Part shown: piece by piece, positions 1-6,582 of the stretch
How the letters are laid out: the number at the start of each line of letters is the position of its first letter
Position numbering within the stretch: the first letter of the stretch is position 1
Origin: Lysobacteraceae bacterium
GTDB taxonomy: Bacteria; Pseudomonadota; Gammaproteobacteria; Steroidobacterales; Steroidobacteraceae
Assembly: GCA_012516015.1 (NCBI GenBank)
Contig: JAAYXG010000145.1
Span: 1 to 9,031, forward strand
DNA length: 9,031 nt
Reading direction: 5' to 3'
Notes under the pieces: generated by a model
What the model saw: only the letters and a program-made list of their open reading frames with translations
The model's database searches: none
What the model was told of the DNA's origin: nothing
Made by a program: the position numbers and the translations under genes

Positions 1-145
1 CAAAGCGGTTTGGAGCCTGGAGACGCAGCTCGCCCGTCGGTGCGGATGCGTTCACACGCAGAGGCCTGATCCAGGTATTGAACTGTTGTTCGGGCAGCTC
101 CGCCTCGAGATGAGCGAGACAGTGGCGCCATAACGAACCCTGCAC
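1..145 (-). CDS. dnaA: DnaA replication initiator, N-terminal part (partial)
   Basis: The first 48 codons of the chromosomal replication initiator are read on the minus strand; the rest lies beyond base 1. The visible part is domain I, which in the family binds the DnaB helicase and regulators and mediates DnaA self-association. The translation contains [19 protein letters not shown] followed by NTWIRPL and APNRF, the standard gammaproteobacterial DnaA start, with Trp-6 at the same position as in E. coli. The start is GTG at 145. An in-frame TAG lies six codons upstream, so no longer start is possible, and AGGGGA sits about 8 nt before the GTG as a ribosome binding site. Residue 21 is Gln where E. 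coli has Glu, as I recall for Pseudomonas too, so it is probably not meaningful. The gene is divergent from rpmH. Confidence 0.95.
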   Translation of the reverse strand, partial: MQGSLWRHCLAHLEAELPEQQFNTWIRPLRVNASAPTGELRLQAPNRF

Positions 146-217
146 GGTGATCGTCCCCTAATAATCGAGTCGTGAATGGGCTTGTTCTGCGCGCAGGCGA
201 CGCGAGAGAGAAGGGAG

Positions 218-246
218 TCTATACCGAGCGCGCGCGGGTTATCCAC
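218..246 (-). promoter_or_regulatory. Putative dnaA promoter
   Basis: Read on the minus strand, TATAGA (218-223) is a fair -10 (4 of 6 to consensus), with a 17-nt spacer to a weak -35 GTGGAT (241-246). The weak -35 overlaps the perfect DnaA box at 239-247. A promoter blocked or modulated by DnaA fits known dnaA autoregulation. The assignment is by eye, with no transcription start data. Confidence 0.45.
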
Positions 247-247
247 A
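239..247 (+). promoter_or_regulatory. DnaA box
   Basis: TTATCCACA is a perfect match to the consensus DnaA binding site, between dnaA and rpmH. I found no second box in the intergenic region, even allowing one mismatch. In many gammaproteobacteria this interval hosts oriC, but a lone box overlapping the likely dnaA -35 is better explained as an autoregulatory site. An origin whose other boxes lie elsewhere cannot be excluded. Confidence 0.75.
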
Positions 248-291
248 GGGCTTGGGTTCTCGCAGACCAAAATGACGCGGCGCGTATCCGC

Positions 292-320
292 TTGACACCC
301 CAAGACACGCTGCGTACCCT
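292..320 (+). promoter_or_regulatory. Sigma-70 promoter for rpmH operon
   Basis: A perfect -35 TTGACA (292-297) is separated by 17 nt from TACCCT (315-320), which keeps the key A2 and T6 of the -10. Transcription would start near 327, giving a leader of about 60 nt before rpmH. It is well placed to drive rpmH and the genes behind it. The leader passes through a somewhat T-rich stretch (328-368). Confidence 0.7.
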
Positions 321-386
321 TGCCGGCCTTCTTTTTGACCCACCATGTGCTTGTTTTAACGCACTTTTCGCGGCGAGTCTCACAGC

Positions 387-521
387 ATGAAGCGCACTTA
401 TCAGCCGAGCAACCTGCATCGTAAACGCACTCACGGGTTTCGTGCGCGCATGGCCACTCGATCGGGCCGCCAAATTCTCGCGCGTCGGCGTGCAAAAGGC
501 CGCAAGCGCCTGACCGTCTGA
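387..521 (+). CDS. rpmH: Large ribosomal subunit protein bL34
   Basis: A 44-residue, very basic protein that begins [18 protein letters not shown] and ends [12 protein letters not shown], the canonical bL34 sequence. It is a structural protein of the 50S subunit that binds 23S rRNA. The length equals the 44 residues usual in Pseudomonas (46 in E. coli). The ATG at 387 is fixed by the conserved MKRTYQPS start; the upstream sequence has only a weak purine stretch (GGCGAG) as a ribosome binding site. It is the first gene of the operon, 66 nt after the predicted -10 and 41 nt ahead of rnpA. The gene is intact. Confidence 0.97.
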   Translation: MKRTYQPSNLHRKRTHGFRARMATRSGRQILARRRAKGRKRLTV

Positions 522-562
522 GCACGAGATTGTCGTCTCGATTGCGTTAGTTTGCCGTTGGC

Positions 563-928
563 TTGCAAGCCCCCCCGCGACCGTTCACACCGGCCCAACG
601 CCTTCGGAAACGATCCGAGTTCGATCGCGTCTATCGCGACGCGCGTCGCTCCGCCGATAATCTGTTTTCCGTTTTCGCGCGCCCGAACGGCGGCACGCAA
701 GCACGCCTAGGGCTGTCCATGTCCGCCCGACTCGTTGGAAACGCTGTGCGCCGAAACCGTCTGAAGCGCTTGGTCCGGGAATCGTTTCGTGAGCATCAGC
801 ACCTGCTGCCGCCGGTCGACATCGTCGTGAACGCGCGCTCAGGAGCTCGAAATGCAGACAATGCGGCAATCAGAGAGAGTCTCGCGAGACATTGGCACGC
901 AGTGATCAAGAAATGCGCAGCGTCCTGA
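563..928 (+). CDS. rnpA: Ribonuclease P protein component
   Basis: The 121-residue basic protein subunit of RNase P, which helps the catalytic RNA bind and cut pre-tRNA 5' leaders. The family signature, the RNR motif, is seen at about residues 59-76 ([18 protein letters not shown]), and the N-terminal [12 protein letters not shown] matches the conserved substrate-binding strand and helix. Length agrees with E. coli (119). The start chosen is TTG at 563: a TAG lies five codons upstream (548-550), there is no ATG before the conserved core, and starting later would remove conserved residues. No good Shine-Dalgarno is visible, so the first residues are uncertain and expression may depend on coupling to rpmH. 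The 3' end overlaps the start of yidD. Confidence 0.95.
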   Translation: MQAPPRPFTPAQRLRKRSEFDRVYRDARRSADNLFSVFARPNGGTQARLGLSMSARLVGNAVRRNRLKRLVRESFREHQHLLPPVDIVVNARSGARNADNAAIRESLARHWHAVIKKCAAS

Positions 929-1152
929 CAGCCCTCATCCGCGGTTATCGCTACTTGATCAGTCCGTTGCTCGGACCGAACTGCCGCTTCTACCCGAGCT
1001 GCTCTTGCTACGCCGAGCAGGCGATCGCAGCGCACGGGCCTATGCGGGGCAGTTATCTGGCGGCTCGCCGTATCTTGCGGTGCCATCCTTGGAATCCGGG
1101 CGGGTACGATCCGGTCCCTTCGAACTCAGACGTGAAGTCCGTGCATGGATAA
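913..1152 (+). CDS. yidD: Membrane protein insertion efficiency factor YidD
   Basis: A 79-residue protein of the YidD family, a small membrane-associated factor that aids insertion of inner-membrane proteins together with YidC. Hallmarks are present: [20 protein letters not shown] at residues 14-33 with Cys-24, Cys-30 and Cys-32, then [14 protein letters not shown] at 56-69. The ATG at 913 is preferred because it yields the usual family N-terminus ([13 protein letters not shown]). A TTG at 892 would add seven residues with no family support. The gene overlaps rnpA by 16 nt and yidC by 8 nt, so translational coupling is likely. The order rpmH-rnpA-yidD-yidC is the classical one. Confidence 0.92.
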   Translation: MRSVLTALIRGYRYLISPLLGPNCRFYPSCSCYAEQAIAAHGPMRGSYLAARRILRCHPWNPGGYDPVPSNSDVKSVHG

Positions 1153-2812
1153 TCAACGCGTATTCGTATGGGCCGCGCTTGCGCTCGTGCTGTGGCTCAA
1201 CTATGTCGCGTGGCAACGGGACTATGCGCCGCCGCCGACAGCTCCGGCTGCGACCGCGGAGGTGCCGCAGCGGGAAGATTCGACGCTTCCGGAGCTGCCA
1301 TCGTCTCCGGGCGAAGCAACGCCAACGCCCGAGCAGCCCGTTGATCCGTCAACTGACACGACGACGGGCGGCGGCTCCATCATCCGCGTGAAGACCGACG
1401 TGCTCTCGATGGATATCAGCACGCGCGGCGGCGAGCTCGTTCGTGCGGATCTGCTCGAATACCCGCGCGTGAAAGATCAACCGGACGTGCCGGTGCGGTT
1501 GTTCGATACCACCCCGCCGGGCATTTTCGTCGCGCGCTCCGGGTTGCGTGTCGCCGGGCGCGAGGCCGAACCGACTCACCAAGCCATTTTCGAAAGCCCC
1601 GCTACCGAATACGAGCTCGCCCAGGGTGCCAATGAGCTCGTCGTGCCGCTGCGGTGGACGGACGGGCAAGGCGTGACCGTCACCAAGACCTACACGTTCC
1701 ACCCGGGCAGCTATCGCGTGGATCTGACCTATGAGGTGACGAACGAGTCGGACGCGGAGTGGAAGGCGGCCTCCTATGTACAGCTCGTGCGCCACCACGA
1801 GCACGTCGAGCGCTCCTACTTCAAGGTCGAGACCTATGCGTACCGAGGTCCCGCCATTTTCGACGGCGAGGCCTATCGCAAGCTCGACGTTGAGGACGCG
1901 GAGGACCGGGCGTTCGAGGCCAGCATCACGGGCGGCTGGATGGCGGCGCTCCAACATCATTTCGTGGCCGCCGCCGTACCGCCCACCGATGTCGCGTACA
2001 AGTTCACGCTGGACGTCAATCCACGCAATGATTTCACGCTCACCTACATCGGCCCGTTGCGCGCCGTGGCAGCAGGCGCTACGGAGAAGTTCAGCGAGAC
2101 GTTGTTCGTCGGACCCAAGCTGCAAAGCCAGTTGGAAGTGACCGGCCCGCGCCTCGAGCTCGTTGCCGACTACGGCAAGCTCACGGTCATCGCGCAACCG
2201 CTCTTCTGGCTGCTCGATAAGGTGCACGGCATCGTCGGCAATTGGGGCTGGGCGATCGTGATCGTGACGTTCCTCATCAAGCTCGCGTTCTACCGGCTGA
2301 CCGCCGCGAGCGGGCGTTCGATGGCGAAGATGCGCAATTTGGCGCCGCGCATCAAAGCGATCCAGGAACGCTATAAGGACGACCGCGAACAGCTCGGGCG
2401 CCAGATGATGGAGCTTTACAAGCGCGAGAAGATCAATCCGCTTGCCGGGTGCTTGCCGATTCTGATCCAGATCCCCTTCTTCCTCGCGTGCTATTGGGTG
2501 CTGCTCGAGAGCGTCGAAATGCGCCAAGCGCCGTTCCTCGGCTGGATTACGGATCTGTCTGCGCGCGATCCCTATTTCATCCTGCCCCTCCTCATGGGTG
2601 CGGCGATGTTCGCGCAGTTCAAATTGCAGCCGATGCCGAGCGCGGATCCGATCCAAGCGAAGATCTTCATGTTCATGCCGCTCATCATGGCGGTCATGAT
2701 GGCCTGGTTCCCCGCGGGCCTCGTGTTGTACTGGCTCACGAACACGCTGCTCTCGATCGCGCAGCAATGGCGCATCAACAAGCTCGTCGCCGCGGAGCAA
2801 AAGAAAACGTAG
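1145..2812 (+). CDS. yidC: Membrane protein insertase YidC
   Basis: A 555-residue inner-membrane insertase/foldase that works alone or with SecYEG. Layout: TM1 at about residues 6-22; a Pro/Thr/Glu-rich linker to about 78; the large periplasmic beta domain to about 345, typical of Gram-negative YidC; then the conserved five-helix core. In the core I see [15 protein letters not shown] with Lys-379 where E. coli has the groove Arg-366, the cytoplasmic hairpin ([10 protein letters not shown]...MMELYKREK), [17 protein letters not shown] from residue 430, and [10 protein letters not shown] near the end. A Lys at the groove position keeps the positive charge and, as I recall, is common in pseudomonads. 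The ATG overlaps the yidD stop. The C-terminus is short and basic (EQKKT). The gene is intact and of usual length (E. coli 548). Confidence 0.97.
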   Translation: MDNQRVFVWAALALVLWLNYVAWQRDYAPPPTAPAATAEVPQREDSTLPELPSSPGEATPTPEQPVDPSTDTTTGGGSIIRVKTDVLSMDISTRGGELVRADLLEYPRVKDQPDVPVRLFDTTPPGIFVARSGLRVAGREAEPTHQAIFESPATEYELAQGANELVVPLRWTDGQGVTVTKTYTFHPGSYRVDLTYEVTNESDAEWKAASYVQLVRHHEHVERSYFKVETYAYRGPAIFDGEAYRKLDVEDAEDRAFEASITGGWMAALQHHFVAAAVPPTDVAYKFTLDVNPRNDFTLTYIGPLRAVAAGATEKFSETLFVGPKLQSQLEVTGPRLELVADYGKLTVIAQPLFWLLDKVHGIVGNWGWAIVIVTFLIKLAFYRLTAASGRSMAKMRNLAPRIKAIQERYKDDREQLGRQMMELYKREKINPLAGCLPILIQIPFFLACYWVLLESVEMRQAPFLGWITDLSARDPYFILPLLMGAAMFAQFKLQPMPSADPIQAKIFMFMPLIMAVMMAWFPAGLVLYWLTNTLLSIAQQWRINKLVAAEQKKT

Positions 2813-2869
2813 CGCGTCGGCACCCGCTCACTGCTTGGCTCGATCGGCCACGCGCTCCACACTAGCGGC

Positions 2870-4228
2870 ATGAACGACCCGAGCTCCGGCCGCACGATCG
2901 CGGCGATCGCGACCCCGCCAGGTCGAGGCGGTATCGGCGTCATTCGCGTCTCCGGGCCGAAAGTAAGAGCGATCGCCGAGTCGCTGCTCGGCGCCGTGCC
3001 GGCCCCGCGCGTCGCGACCTTGCGTACCTTCCTCGGTGCCGACGGCGAGCCGATCGATACCGGTCTTGCGCTCTTCTTTCGGGCTCCCGCTTCGTTCACC
3101 GGCGAGGACACCTTGGAGTTGCACGCGCACGGCGGTCCGACCGTGTTGGACCTGTTGCTCGCGCGCACGGTCGAACTCGGCGCGAGTCTGGCCGAGCCGG
3201 GCGAATTCAGCCGGCGCGCCTTCTTGAACGACAAGCTCGACCTCGCGCAGGCGGAAGCCATTGCAGATCTCATCGATGCCGGGTCGGCGGAGGCGGCTCG
3301 CGCGGCGTTGCGCTCCATGCGCGGCGAGTTCTCGGATCTCGTCCGTTCGCTGTCCGAGGCCGTGATCGAAACGCGCATGCATGTCGAAGCGGCGATCGAC
3401 TTCCCTGAAGAAGAAATCGATTTCCTCGCCGACAGCGCACTGCAAAGGCGGCTCGAGAACGCGCTGGCACTTTCTACACAAATCGGCGCAAAAGCTCGCC
3501 AAGGCACGCTCTTGCGCGAGGGAATGACGGTCGTCATTGCCGGTAAACCGAATGCAGGCAAATCGAGCTTGCTCAACAAGCTCGCGGGCTATAGCGCTGC
3601 GATCGTCACGGACATCCCCGGCACGACGCGCGACATCTTGCGCGAACGTATCGATATCGACGGCATGCCGCTGCATGTGCTCGACACAGCAGGCCTGCGC
3701 GAACACGCGGACGTGGTCGAAGCCGAGGGTATTCGAAGGGCACGCACGGCGATGCTCGAGGCAGATCGCATTCTTTATGTCGTGGATGCCGCCGCGCGCC
3801 GATCGGAAGAAGAGCTCCGAGAGGAGCTAGCGACGCTGCCGAACAGCGTGCCCGTGACGATCATCGTGAACAAGATCGACTTGATCGCCGGCGCCCCGCG
3901 TGATGAGCAATCGGAACCGCCGCGCCTGCACCTCTCCGCTGCAACCGGCGACGGCATCGACCTACTGCGCGAGCACTTAAAGGAGTGCATGGGCTTTCAG
4001 GGCGCGGATGCGGGAACGCTTTCGGCGCGACGCAGGCATCTCGACGCACTCGCTCGATCGCACAGGCATCTGGAGGAGGCGGCCCGCCTACTCACCGAGC
4101 ATCGTGCGGGCGAGCTCATGGCCGAAGAGCTTCGTCAAGCGCAGCATGCTCTCGGTGAGATCACGGGCGAATTTACGTCCGACGATCTCCTCGGGCGCAT
4201 CTTTGCGAGTTTTTGCATCGGGAAATAA
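2870..4228 (+). CDS. mnmE: tRNA modification GTPase MnmE (TrmE)
   Basis: A 452-residue GTPase that, with MnmG, installs the (carboxymethyl)aminomethyl group at C5 of wobble U34 in certain tRNAs. Residues 1 to about 120 are the folate-binding N domain ([16 protein letters not shown] at 14-29), followed by a helical domain split by the inserted G domain. G-domain motifs: P-loop GKPNAGKSS at 225-233, G2 DIPGTTRD at 248-255, G3 DTAGL at 272-276 and G4 NKID at 334-337. The C-terminal CIGK, with the Cys known to be needed for modification, is intact. Length is near that of E. coli (454). The ATG at 2870 gives the conserved N-terminus. It lies 57 nt after yidC, with no terminator visible between them, so it is probably in the same transcript. 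The ribosome binding site is weak. Confidence 0.97.
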   Translation: MNDPSSGRTIAAIATPPGRGGIGVIRVSGPKVRAIAESLLGAVPAPRVATLRTFLGADGEPIDTGLALFFRAPASFTGEDTLELHAHGGPTVLDLLLARTVELGASLAEPGEFSRRAFLNDKLDLAQAEAIADLIDAGSAEAARAALRSMRGEFSDLVRSLSEAVIETRMHVEAAIDFPEEEIDFLADSALQRRLENALALSTQIGAKARQGTLLREGMTVVIAGKPNAGKSSLLNKLAGYSAAIVTDIPGTTRDILRERIDIDGMPLHVLDTAGLREHADVVEAEGIRRARTAMLEADRILYVVDAAARRSEEELREELATLPNSVPVTIIVNKIDLIAGAPRDEQSEPPRLHLSAATGDGIDLLREHLKECMGFQGADAGTLSARRRHLDALARSHRHLEEAARLLTEHRAGELMAEELRQAQHALGEITGEFTSDDLLGRIFASFCIGK

Positions 4229-4236
4229 GGCGGCGC

Positions 4237-4683
4237 ATGCACATCGCGATGCCGCATTTGCTTCGACCTTGGTTGGGGTGTGCGGTGCGGCCGCCGCCGC
4301 ACGTGCTGAACGCTTTGCACGAGATCTTCGGCGAGTCCGTCGAGCACGTGCGCGTCCTCGAGTGGTCGGGTTATGCAAGGTGTCACATGGGGGCGCTCGC
4401 GACCACTCGGCGTAACCTCATCCTCCTCAGCACAGGAGCCGATGCATTCTGGGGCGATCCCGAGCTCTTGTTACACGAATATTTTCACGTCGTGCGGCAG
4501 TGGCAACCCGGTGCATTGACCGTATCGCGCTACGTCGTCGAGACGCTGCGGCGCGGCTATTGGCACAATCGCTACGAGATCGAAGCTCGTGCGTTCGCGG
4601 CGCGGCACCTCCGGCGCATGGGACAATTGCTGAGCTGCCCACTGGACGTTCGGCCGTTACCGTCTTCGCGATGCGACTGCTAG
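4237..4683 (+). CDS. Small HEXXH zinc-metallopeptidase-like protein (DUF4157-like)
   Basis: A 148-residue protein with a gluzincin-type signature: [13 protein letters not shown] carries HEXXH at residues 80-84, and [11 protein letters not shown] further on offers Glu-114 or Glu-116 as the third zinc ligand. This spacing and the flanking residues resemble DUF4157-type domains, though assignment is by eye. No signal peptide or clear membrane helix is seen, so a cytoplasmic location is inferred. The chosen ATG at 4237 has AAGG (4227-4230) 6 nt upstream. A TTG at 4213 would overlap mnmE and lacks such a site. The gene begins 8 nt after the mnmE stop, so it is probably cotranscribed. Proteolytic activity and substrate are unknown; it may be a non-secreted maturation or housekeeping peptidase. 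Confidence 0.75.
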   Translation: MHIAMPHLLRPWLGCAVRPPPHVLNALHEIFGESVEHVRVLEWSGYARCHMGALATTRRNLILLSTGADAFWGDPELLLHEYFHVVRQWQPGALTVSRYVVETLRRGYWHNRYEIEARAFAARHLRRMGQLLSCPLDVRPLPSSRCDC

Positions 4684-4693
4684 CATGTGCGCT

Positions 4694-4709
4694 CTAAAGC
4701 CCTAAAGCC
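4694..4709 (+). repeat. Tandem 8-bp direct repeat
   Basis: CTAAAGCC occurs twice head to tail, 11 nt after the stop of the HEXXH gene and about 50 nt before the next ribosome binding site. It sits where a promoter or operator for the downstream gene would be expected. It may be chance; no function can be assigned. Confidence 0.35.
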
Positions 4710-4748
4710 GGTCGATTTTGCCGGCGCACTCGAGCAGAAGAACATAGT

Positions 4749-4754
4749 GGAGGA
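4749..4754 (+). promoter_or_regulatory. Strong ribosome binding site
   Basis: GGAGGA lies 6 nt before the ATG at 4761 and fixes the start of the secreted DUF4412-like protein. It is much stronger than the sites in front of rpmH, rnpA or mnmE. Confidence 0.8.
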
Positions 4755-4760
4755 CCGACC

Positions 4761-5840
4761 ATGACATCGACGCGCACCCTGCGTCCCAGCCACGCCCTCA
4801 TCGGCGCGATCGCATCGATTCTCTGCGCGCATGCGAGCGCCGACGTCACGATCGAGGAGCGTATGACCGTGAGCGGCGCCGGGATGATGAAAATGATGAA
4901 TATGAGCGGCCGGACGGTGACGGCGATTTCCGGTTCGAACGCGCGCACCGATAGTGAGCTCAGATTCGAATCCGGCCTCATGAGAACGTTCGCGCGAGGC
5001 GCCGGGAACACTACGGAGATCGTGCGGCTCGACGAGGACAAGATGTACTCGCTCGATCACAAGAAGAAGACGTACAGCGAAACCACCTTCGCCGAGCAAC
5101 GCGCCGAGCTGCAGAAGGCGATGGAGCAAATGGAGAAGGGCCAGGCATCTCAACAGCAGGCCGCTTCTGGCGTCGATGAATCGGAGTGCGAATGGTCCGA
5201 TCCCAAGGCGGACGTGCTGCGAAGCGGCGAGAAAAGTCAAATCGCGGGCTACGACGCCGAGCGCGTGACGATCGTCGCGACGCAGTCGTGCAAGAACAAG
5301 AAAACCGGCGAAGTATGCGATTTCGGCCTCGTGCTCGAGCAATGGGTCGCACCGCAGTTCGCTGCTTCACAGGAGGCGCAGGCCTACTATTCCGCGTACG
5401 CGGAGAAGATGGGCTTCGGCGCGACGGCTTCGCGCGATTTCGCCGAACGCGCGCAATCCATGTTTGGCCGCTATGAAGGAATGTGGAGCGAAGTCGCCGC
5501 CAAGATGCGCGACGTGGAAGGCCATCCGGTGCGCTCCTCGTTCGGTCTCGGCATCGGCGGCCCGCAGTGCTCCAGCATGCAGGAAGCGCAGGCGCAGGGC
5601 GGAGCCGCAGCGCCTCCGAGCCTCGGCGGAGCCTTGGGTGGCGCACTTGGCGGGATGTTTGGCCGGAAGAAAGAGAAGGAAGCGGAAGCACCTGCTGCTG
5701 CGCCCATCTCCGCGCCGACCATGCCCGGCGATCTCATGCCGCTCATGAGCGTGAGCACCGAGCTCGTTTCCGTGAACACGAGCCCAGTCGATAGTGCGAC
5801 GTTCGAGGTGCCAGCGGGCTACAAGAAGACGAACCGCTGA
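4761..5840 (+). CDS. Secreted DUF4412-like protein
   Basis: A 359-residue protein with a Sec signal peptide: basic start, hydrophobic core, and a likely cut after ASA at residues 25-27, which puts the product in the periplasm or outer envelope. The mature N-terminal half (VTIEERMTVSGAGMMKMMNMSG, then RTDSE, TEIVRLDEDKMYSLDHKKKTYSE) has the repeated beta-strand look of DUF4412/LolA-like proteins. Later come a Gln-rich coiled segment (about 111-135), Cys at 143, 177, 186 and 270 that could form two disulfides, and a Gly-rich repeat (LGGALGGALGGMFGRKKEKE) followed by an Ala/Pro linker. It ends with a strand-like TFEVPAGYKK, common at the C-terminus of such proteins. The MMKMMNM cluster (42-48) is unusual. 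Function is unknown. The gene appears to stand alone, flanked by a 77-nt gap and a promoter-like region downstream. Confidence 0.75.
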   Translation: MTSTRTLRPSHALIGAIASILCAHASADVTIEERMTVSGAGMMKMMNMSGRTVTAISGSNARTDSELRFESGLMRTFARGAGNTTEIVRLDEDKMYSLDHKKKTYSETTFAEQRAELQKAMEQMEKGQASQQQAASGVDESECEWSDPKADVLRSGEKSQIAGYDAERVTIVATQSCKNKKTGEVCDFGLVLEQWVAPQFAASQEAQAYYSAYAEKMGFGATASRDFAERAQSMFGRYEGMWSEVAAKMRDVEGHPVRSSFGLGIGGPQCSSMQEAQAQGGAAAPPSLGGALGGALGGMFGRKKEKEAEAPAAAPISAPTMPGDLMPLMSVSTELVSVNTSPVDSATFEVPAGYKKTNR

Positions 5841-5855
5841 GGCGCCGGCGCGCGC

Positions 5856-5883
5856 TTGACTCCGACGGCATGCCGGGTACCAT
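5856..5883 (+). promoter_or_regulatory. Putative sigma-70 promoter of an ncRNA or leader
   Basis: TTGACT (5856-5861) and TACCAT (5878-5883) are separated by 16 nt and match the -35 and -10 consensus at 5 of 6 and 4 of 6 positions. Transcription would start near 5890. It lies 16 nt after the stop of the DUF4412-like gene and has no coding gene within 350 nt downstream. Confidence 0.55.
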
Positions 5884-5986
5884 GCGCGGCCCCGAGTATC
5901 GTGCTCGGCAAGCTTGGAGCCCGAACGTTTGCACCGCACAGTCTCGTCGTGATGAATTCGAATAACGCGCACATCGGTCTTTAAGG

Positions 5987-6021
5987 TTGATTCGCGGAGC
6001 GAGCCGGGCTCCGCGAGTCAG
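5987..6021 (+). repeat. Long inverted repeat (RNA hairpin)
   Basis: Arms GATTCGCGGAGC (5989-6000) and GCTCCGCGAGTC (6008-6019) pair over 12 bp with a single G-U, around the loop GAGCCGG. Two further pairs (one T-A, one G-T) can be added outside. It sits inside the candidate ncRNA, 22 nt before the terminator stem, and lacks a T-run, so it is not itself a terminator. Confidence 0.7.
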
Positions 6022-6042
6022 GTGCGAGCGCATTGGTTCCGA

Positions 6043-6083
6043 CAAACCCCTGGCGGGGAAACTTGCCAGGGGTTTGCTTTTCT
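6043..6083 (+). terminator. Strong rho-independent terminator
   Basis: A perfect 12-bp stem pairs CAAACCCCTGGC (6043-6054) with GCCAGGGGTTTG (6065-6076) across a 10-nt loop and is followed at once by CTTTTCT. The T-rich tail is on the plus-strand side only, so it stops rightward transcription, either from the candidate ncRNA promoter or by read-through from the DUF4412-like gene. It insulates the pilus-like genes from upstream transcription unless it is a regulated attenuator. Confidence 0.88.
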
Positions 6084-6243
6084 AGCCTCCTCGTACAGCA
6101 CGATCGCACCGCATACGGCGACGCATTTCTGCGTCTTCTCCCAGTAATTCGCGCACGGCGCGTACGTACCCGCTTGTAACGTGCGGATCGCAACGCGAGA
6201 ACGCTCTCGCTTGGATTCAAGACACGACTCAGAGGAGAAAGTC
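6084..6243 (+). other. Intergenic region upstream of pilin gene
   Basis: This 160-nt stretch between the terminator and the pilin ATG has no gene that I can support. It should contain the promoter of the pilus-like cluster, but no convincing sigma-70 or sigma-54 pair is visible. It holds a small hairpin, GACGCA-TTTC-TGCGTC (6120-6135) followed by TTCTCCC, and an inverted repeat at 6195-6210. The ribosome binding site AGAGGAGA lies just before the pilin start. Confidence 0.5.
6195..6210 (+). repeat. Inverted repeat upstream of pilin start
   Basis: GCGAGA (6195-6200) and TCTCGC (6205-6210) flank a 4-nt centre, 33 nt before the pilin ATG. It could be an operator half-site pair or an mRNA hairpin near the 5' end. 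The evidence is only the symmetry. Confidence 0.35.
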
Positions 6244-6525
6244 ATGCGCGCGCGCACATTGAAAGGACGCAAGGCACAGTTCGGTCAGGGCATGAGCGAG
6301 TACATCATCATCACCGCGCTCGTGGCGGTTGCCGGAATCGGACTGTTCGCCGCCTTCGGCGATGTTCTGCAAAACCAAATGGCGGGGATGAGCCGGGAGA
6401 TGGCAGGTCAGTCCGGGAGCCAAGACATCACGGATGCGCAAGCATCGGCCACGACGGCACAAAACCGGGCGCAGCAGGCAGACAGCCTCGCGACGTACAA
6501 CCAGCAGACGAACGCCGGCAACTAG
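6244..6525 (+). CDS. Flp-like type IVb pilin
   Basis: A 93-residue pilin-like protein. A basic leader ends at Gly-14, followed by QGMSEYIIITALVAVAGIGLF. Cutting after Gly-14 puts Glu at +5 and Tyr at +6, the Flp/type IVb rule (G|xxxxEY) recognised by TadV-type prepilin peptidases, and a hydrophobic helix runs from about 20 to 39. The C-terminal half is Gln/Ala/Ser/Thr/Asn-rich and probably surface-exposed. ATG 6244 is chosen because an AGGAG site precedes it and it gives a proper short leader; a GTG at 6181 would lengthen the leader by 21 residues without its own site. It is first of a cluster with TadG- and TadE-like genes 57 nt downstream. It could be the major pilin or a minor pseudopilin. 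Confidence 0.8.
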   Translation: MRARTLKGRKAQFGQGMSEYIIITALVAVAGIGLFAAFGDVLQNQMAGMSREMAGQSGSQDITDAQASATTAQNRAQQADSLATYNQQTNAGN

Positions 6526-6582
6526 AGCCGTCCCGACGGACACGAGCAACCGACCCGAAGCCGTACAGGAAGTAAGCCCGAG

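Larger units (their letters stand above)
5890..6083 (+). ncRNA. Candidate structured small RNA or untranslated leader
   Basis: About 194 nt bounded by a plausible promoter and a strong intrinsic terminator, with no convincing coding sequence. Helices found by hand: a 5-bp hairpin CCGAG/CTCGG (5892-5896 with 5904-5908) at the predicted 5' end; a long imperfect helix pairing 5916-5935 with 6021-6040 (GGAGCC with GGTTCC, then GCACC with GGTGC, with small bulges and G-U pairs); inside it a near-perfect hairpin with arms 5989-6000 and 6008-6019 and a 7-nt loop; then the terminator. The pattern resembles an independent sRNA. A leader or riboswitch for the pilin 160 nt further on is the alternative. 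It does not match 6S, 4.5S, tmRNA, RNase P RNA or c-di-GMP riboswitch consensus sequences as I remember them. Confidence 0.5.

Noticed and set aside
146..386. Complete oriC
   Set aside because: Only one DnaA box is found and there is no clear run of AT-rich 13-mers; an origin cannot be claimed from this window.
52..525. Minus-strand frame overlapping dnaA, the intergenic region and rpmH
   Set aside because: It conflicts with dnaA and rpmH, both certain; composition is Cys/Arg-rich and random-looking.
1349..2800. Long open frame (483 codons) on the minus strand opposite yidC
   Set aside because: It mirrors the codon pattern of yidC in GC-rich DNA, its translation is Arg/His/Glu-rich with no recognisable motif, and yidC is unmistakable on the other strand.
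2572..3706. Minus-strand open frames opposite the yidC end and mnmE
   Set aside because: Low-complexity Ser/Arg/Ala translations, antisense to a fully conserved mnmE.
4708..4726. GCCGG/CCGGC hairpin as a terminator after the HEXXH gene
   Set aside because: The stem has only 5 bp, the loop is T-rich, and no T-run follows.
5945..5970. tRNA T-arm-like GAATTCGAATAAC
   Set aside because: Flanking bases do not form the T-stem, and no acceptor or anticodon arms are nearby.
5890..6083. Identity as 6S RNA
   Set aside because: Length and a long closing helix invite the comparison, but I could not find the conserved 6S sequences, and the 5' end does not pair with the 3' end, which forms the terminator instead.
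6120..6142. Second terminator (GACGCA/TGCGTC hairpin)
   Set aside because: The stem is only 6 bp and is followed by TTCTCCC rather than a T-run; kept only as a note on the intergenic region.
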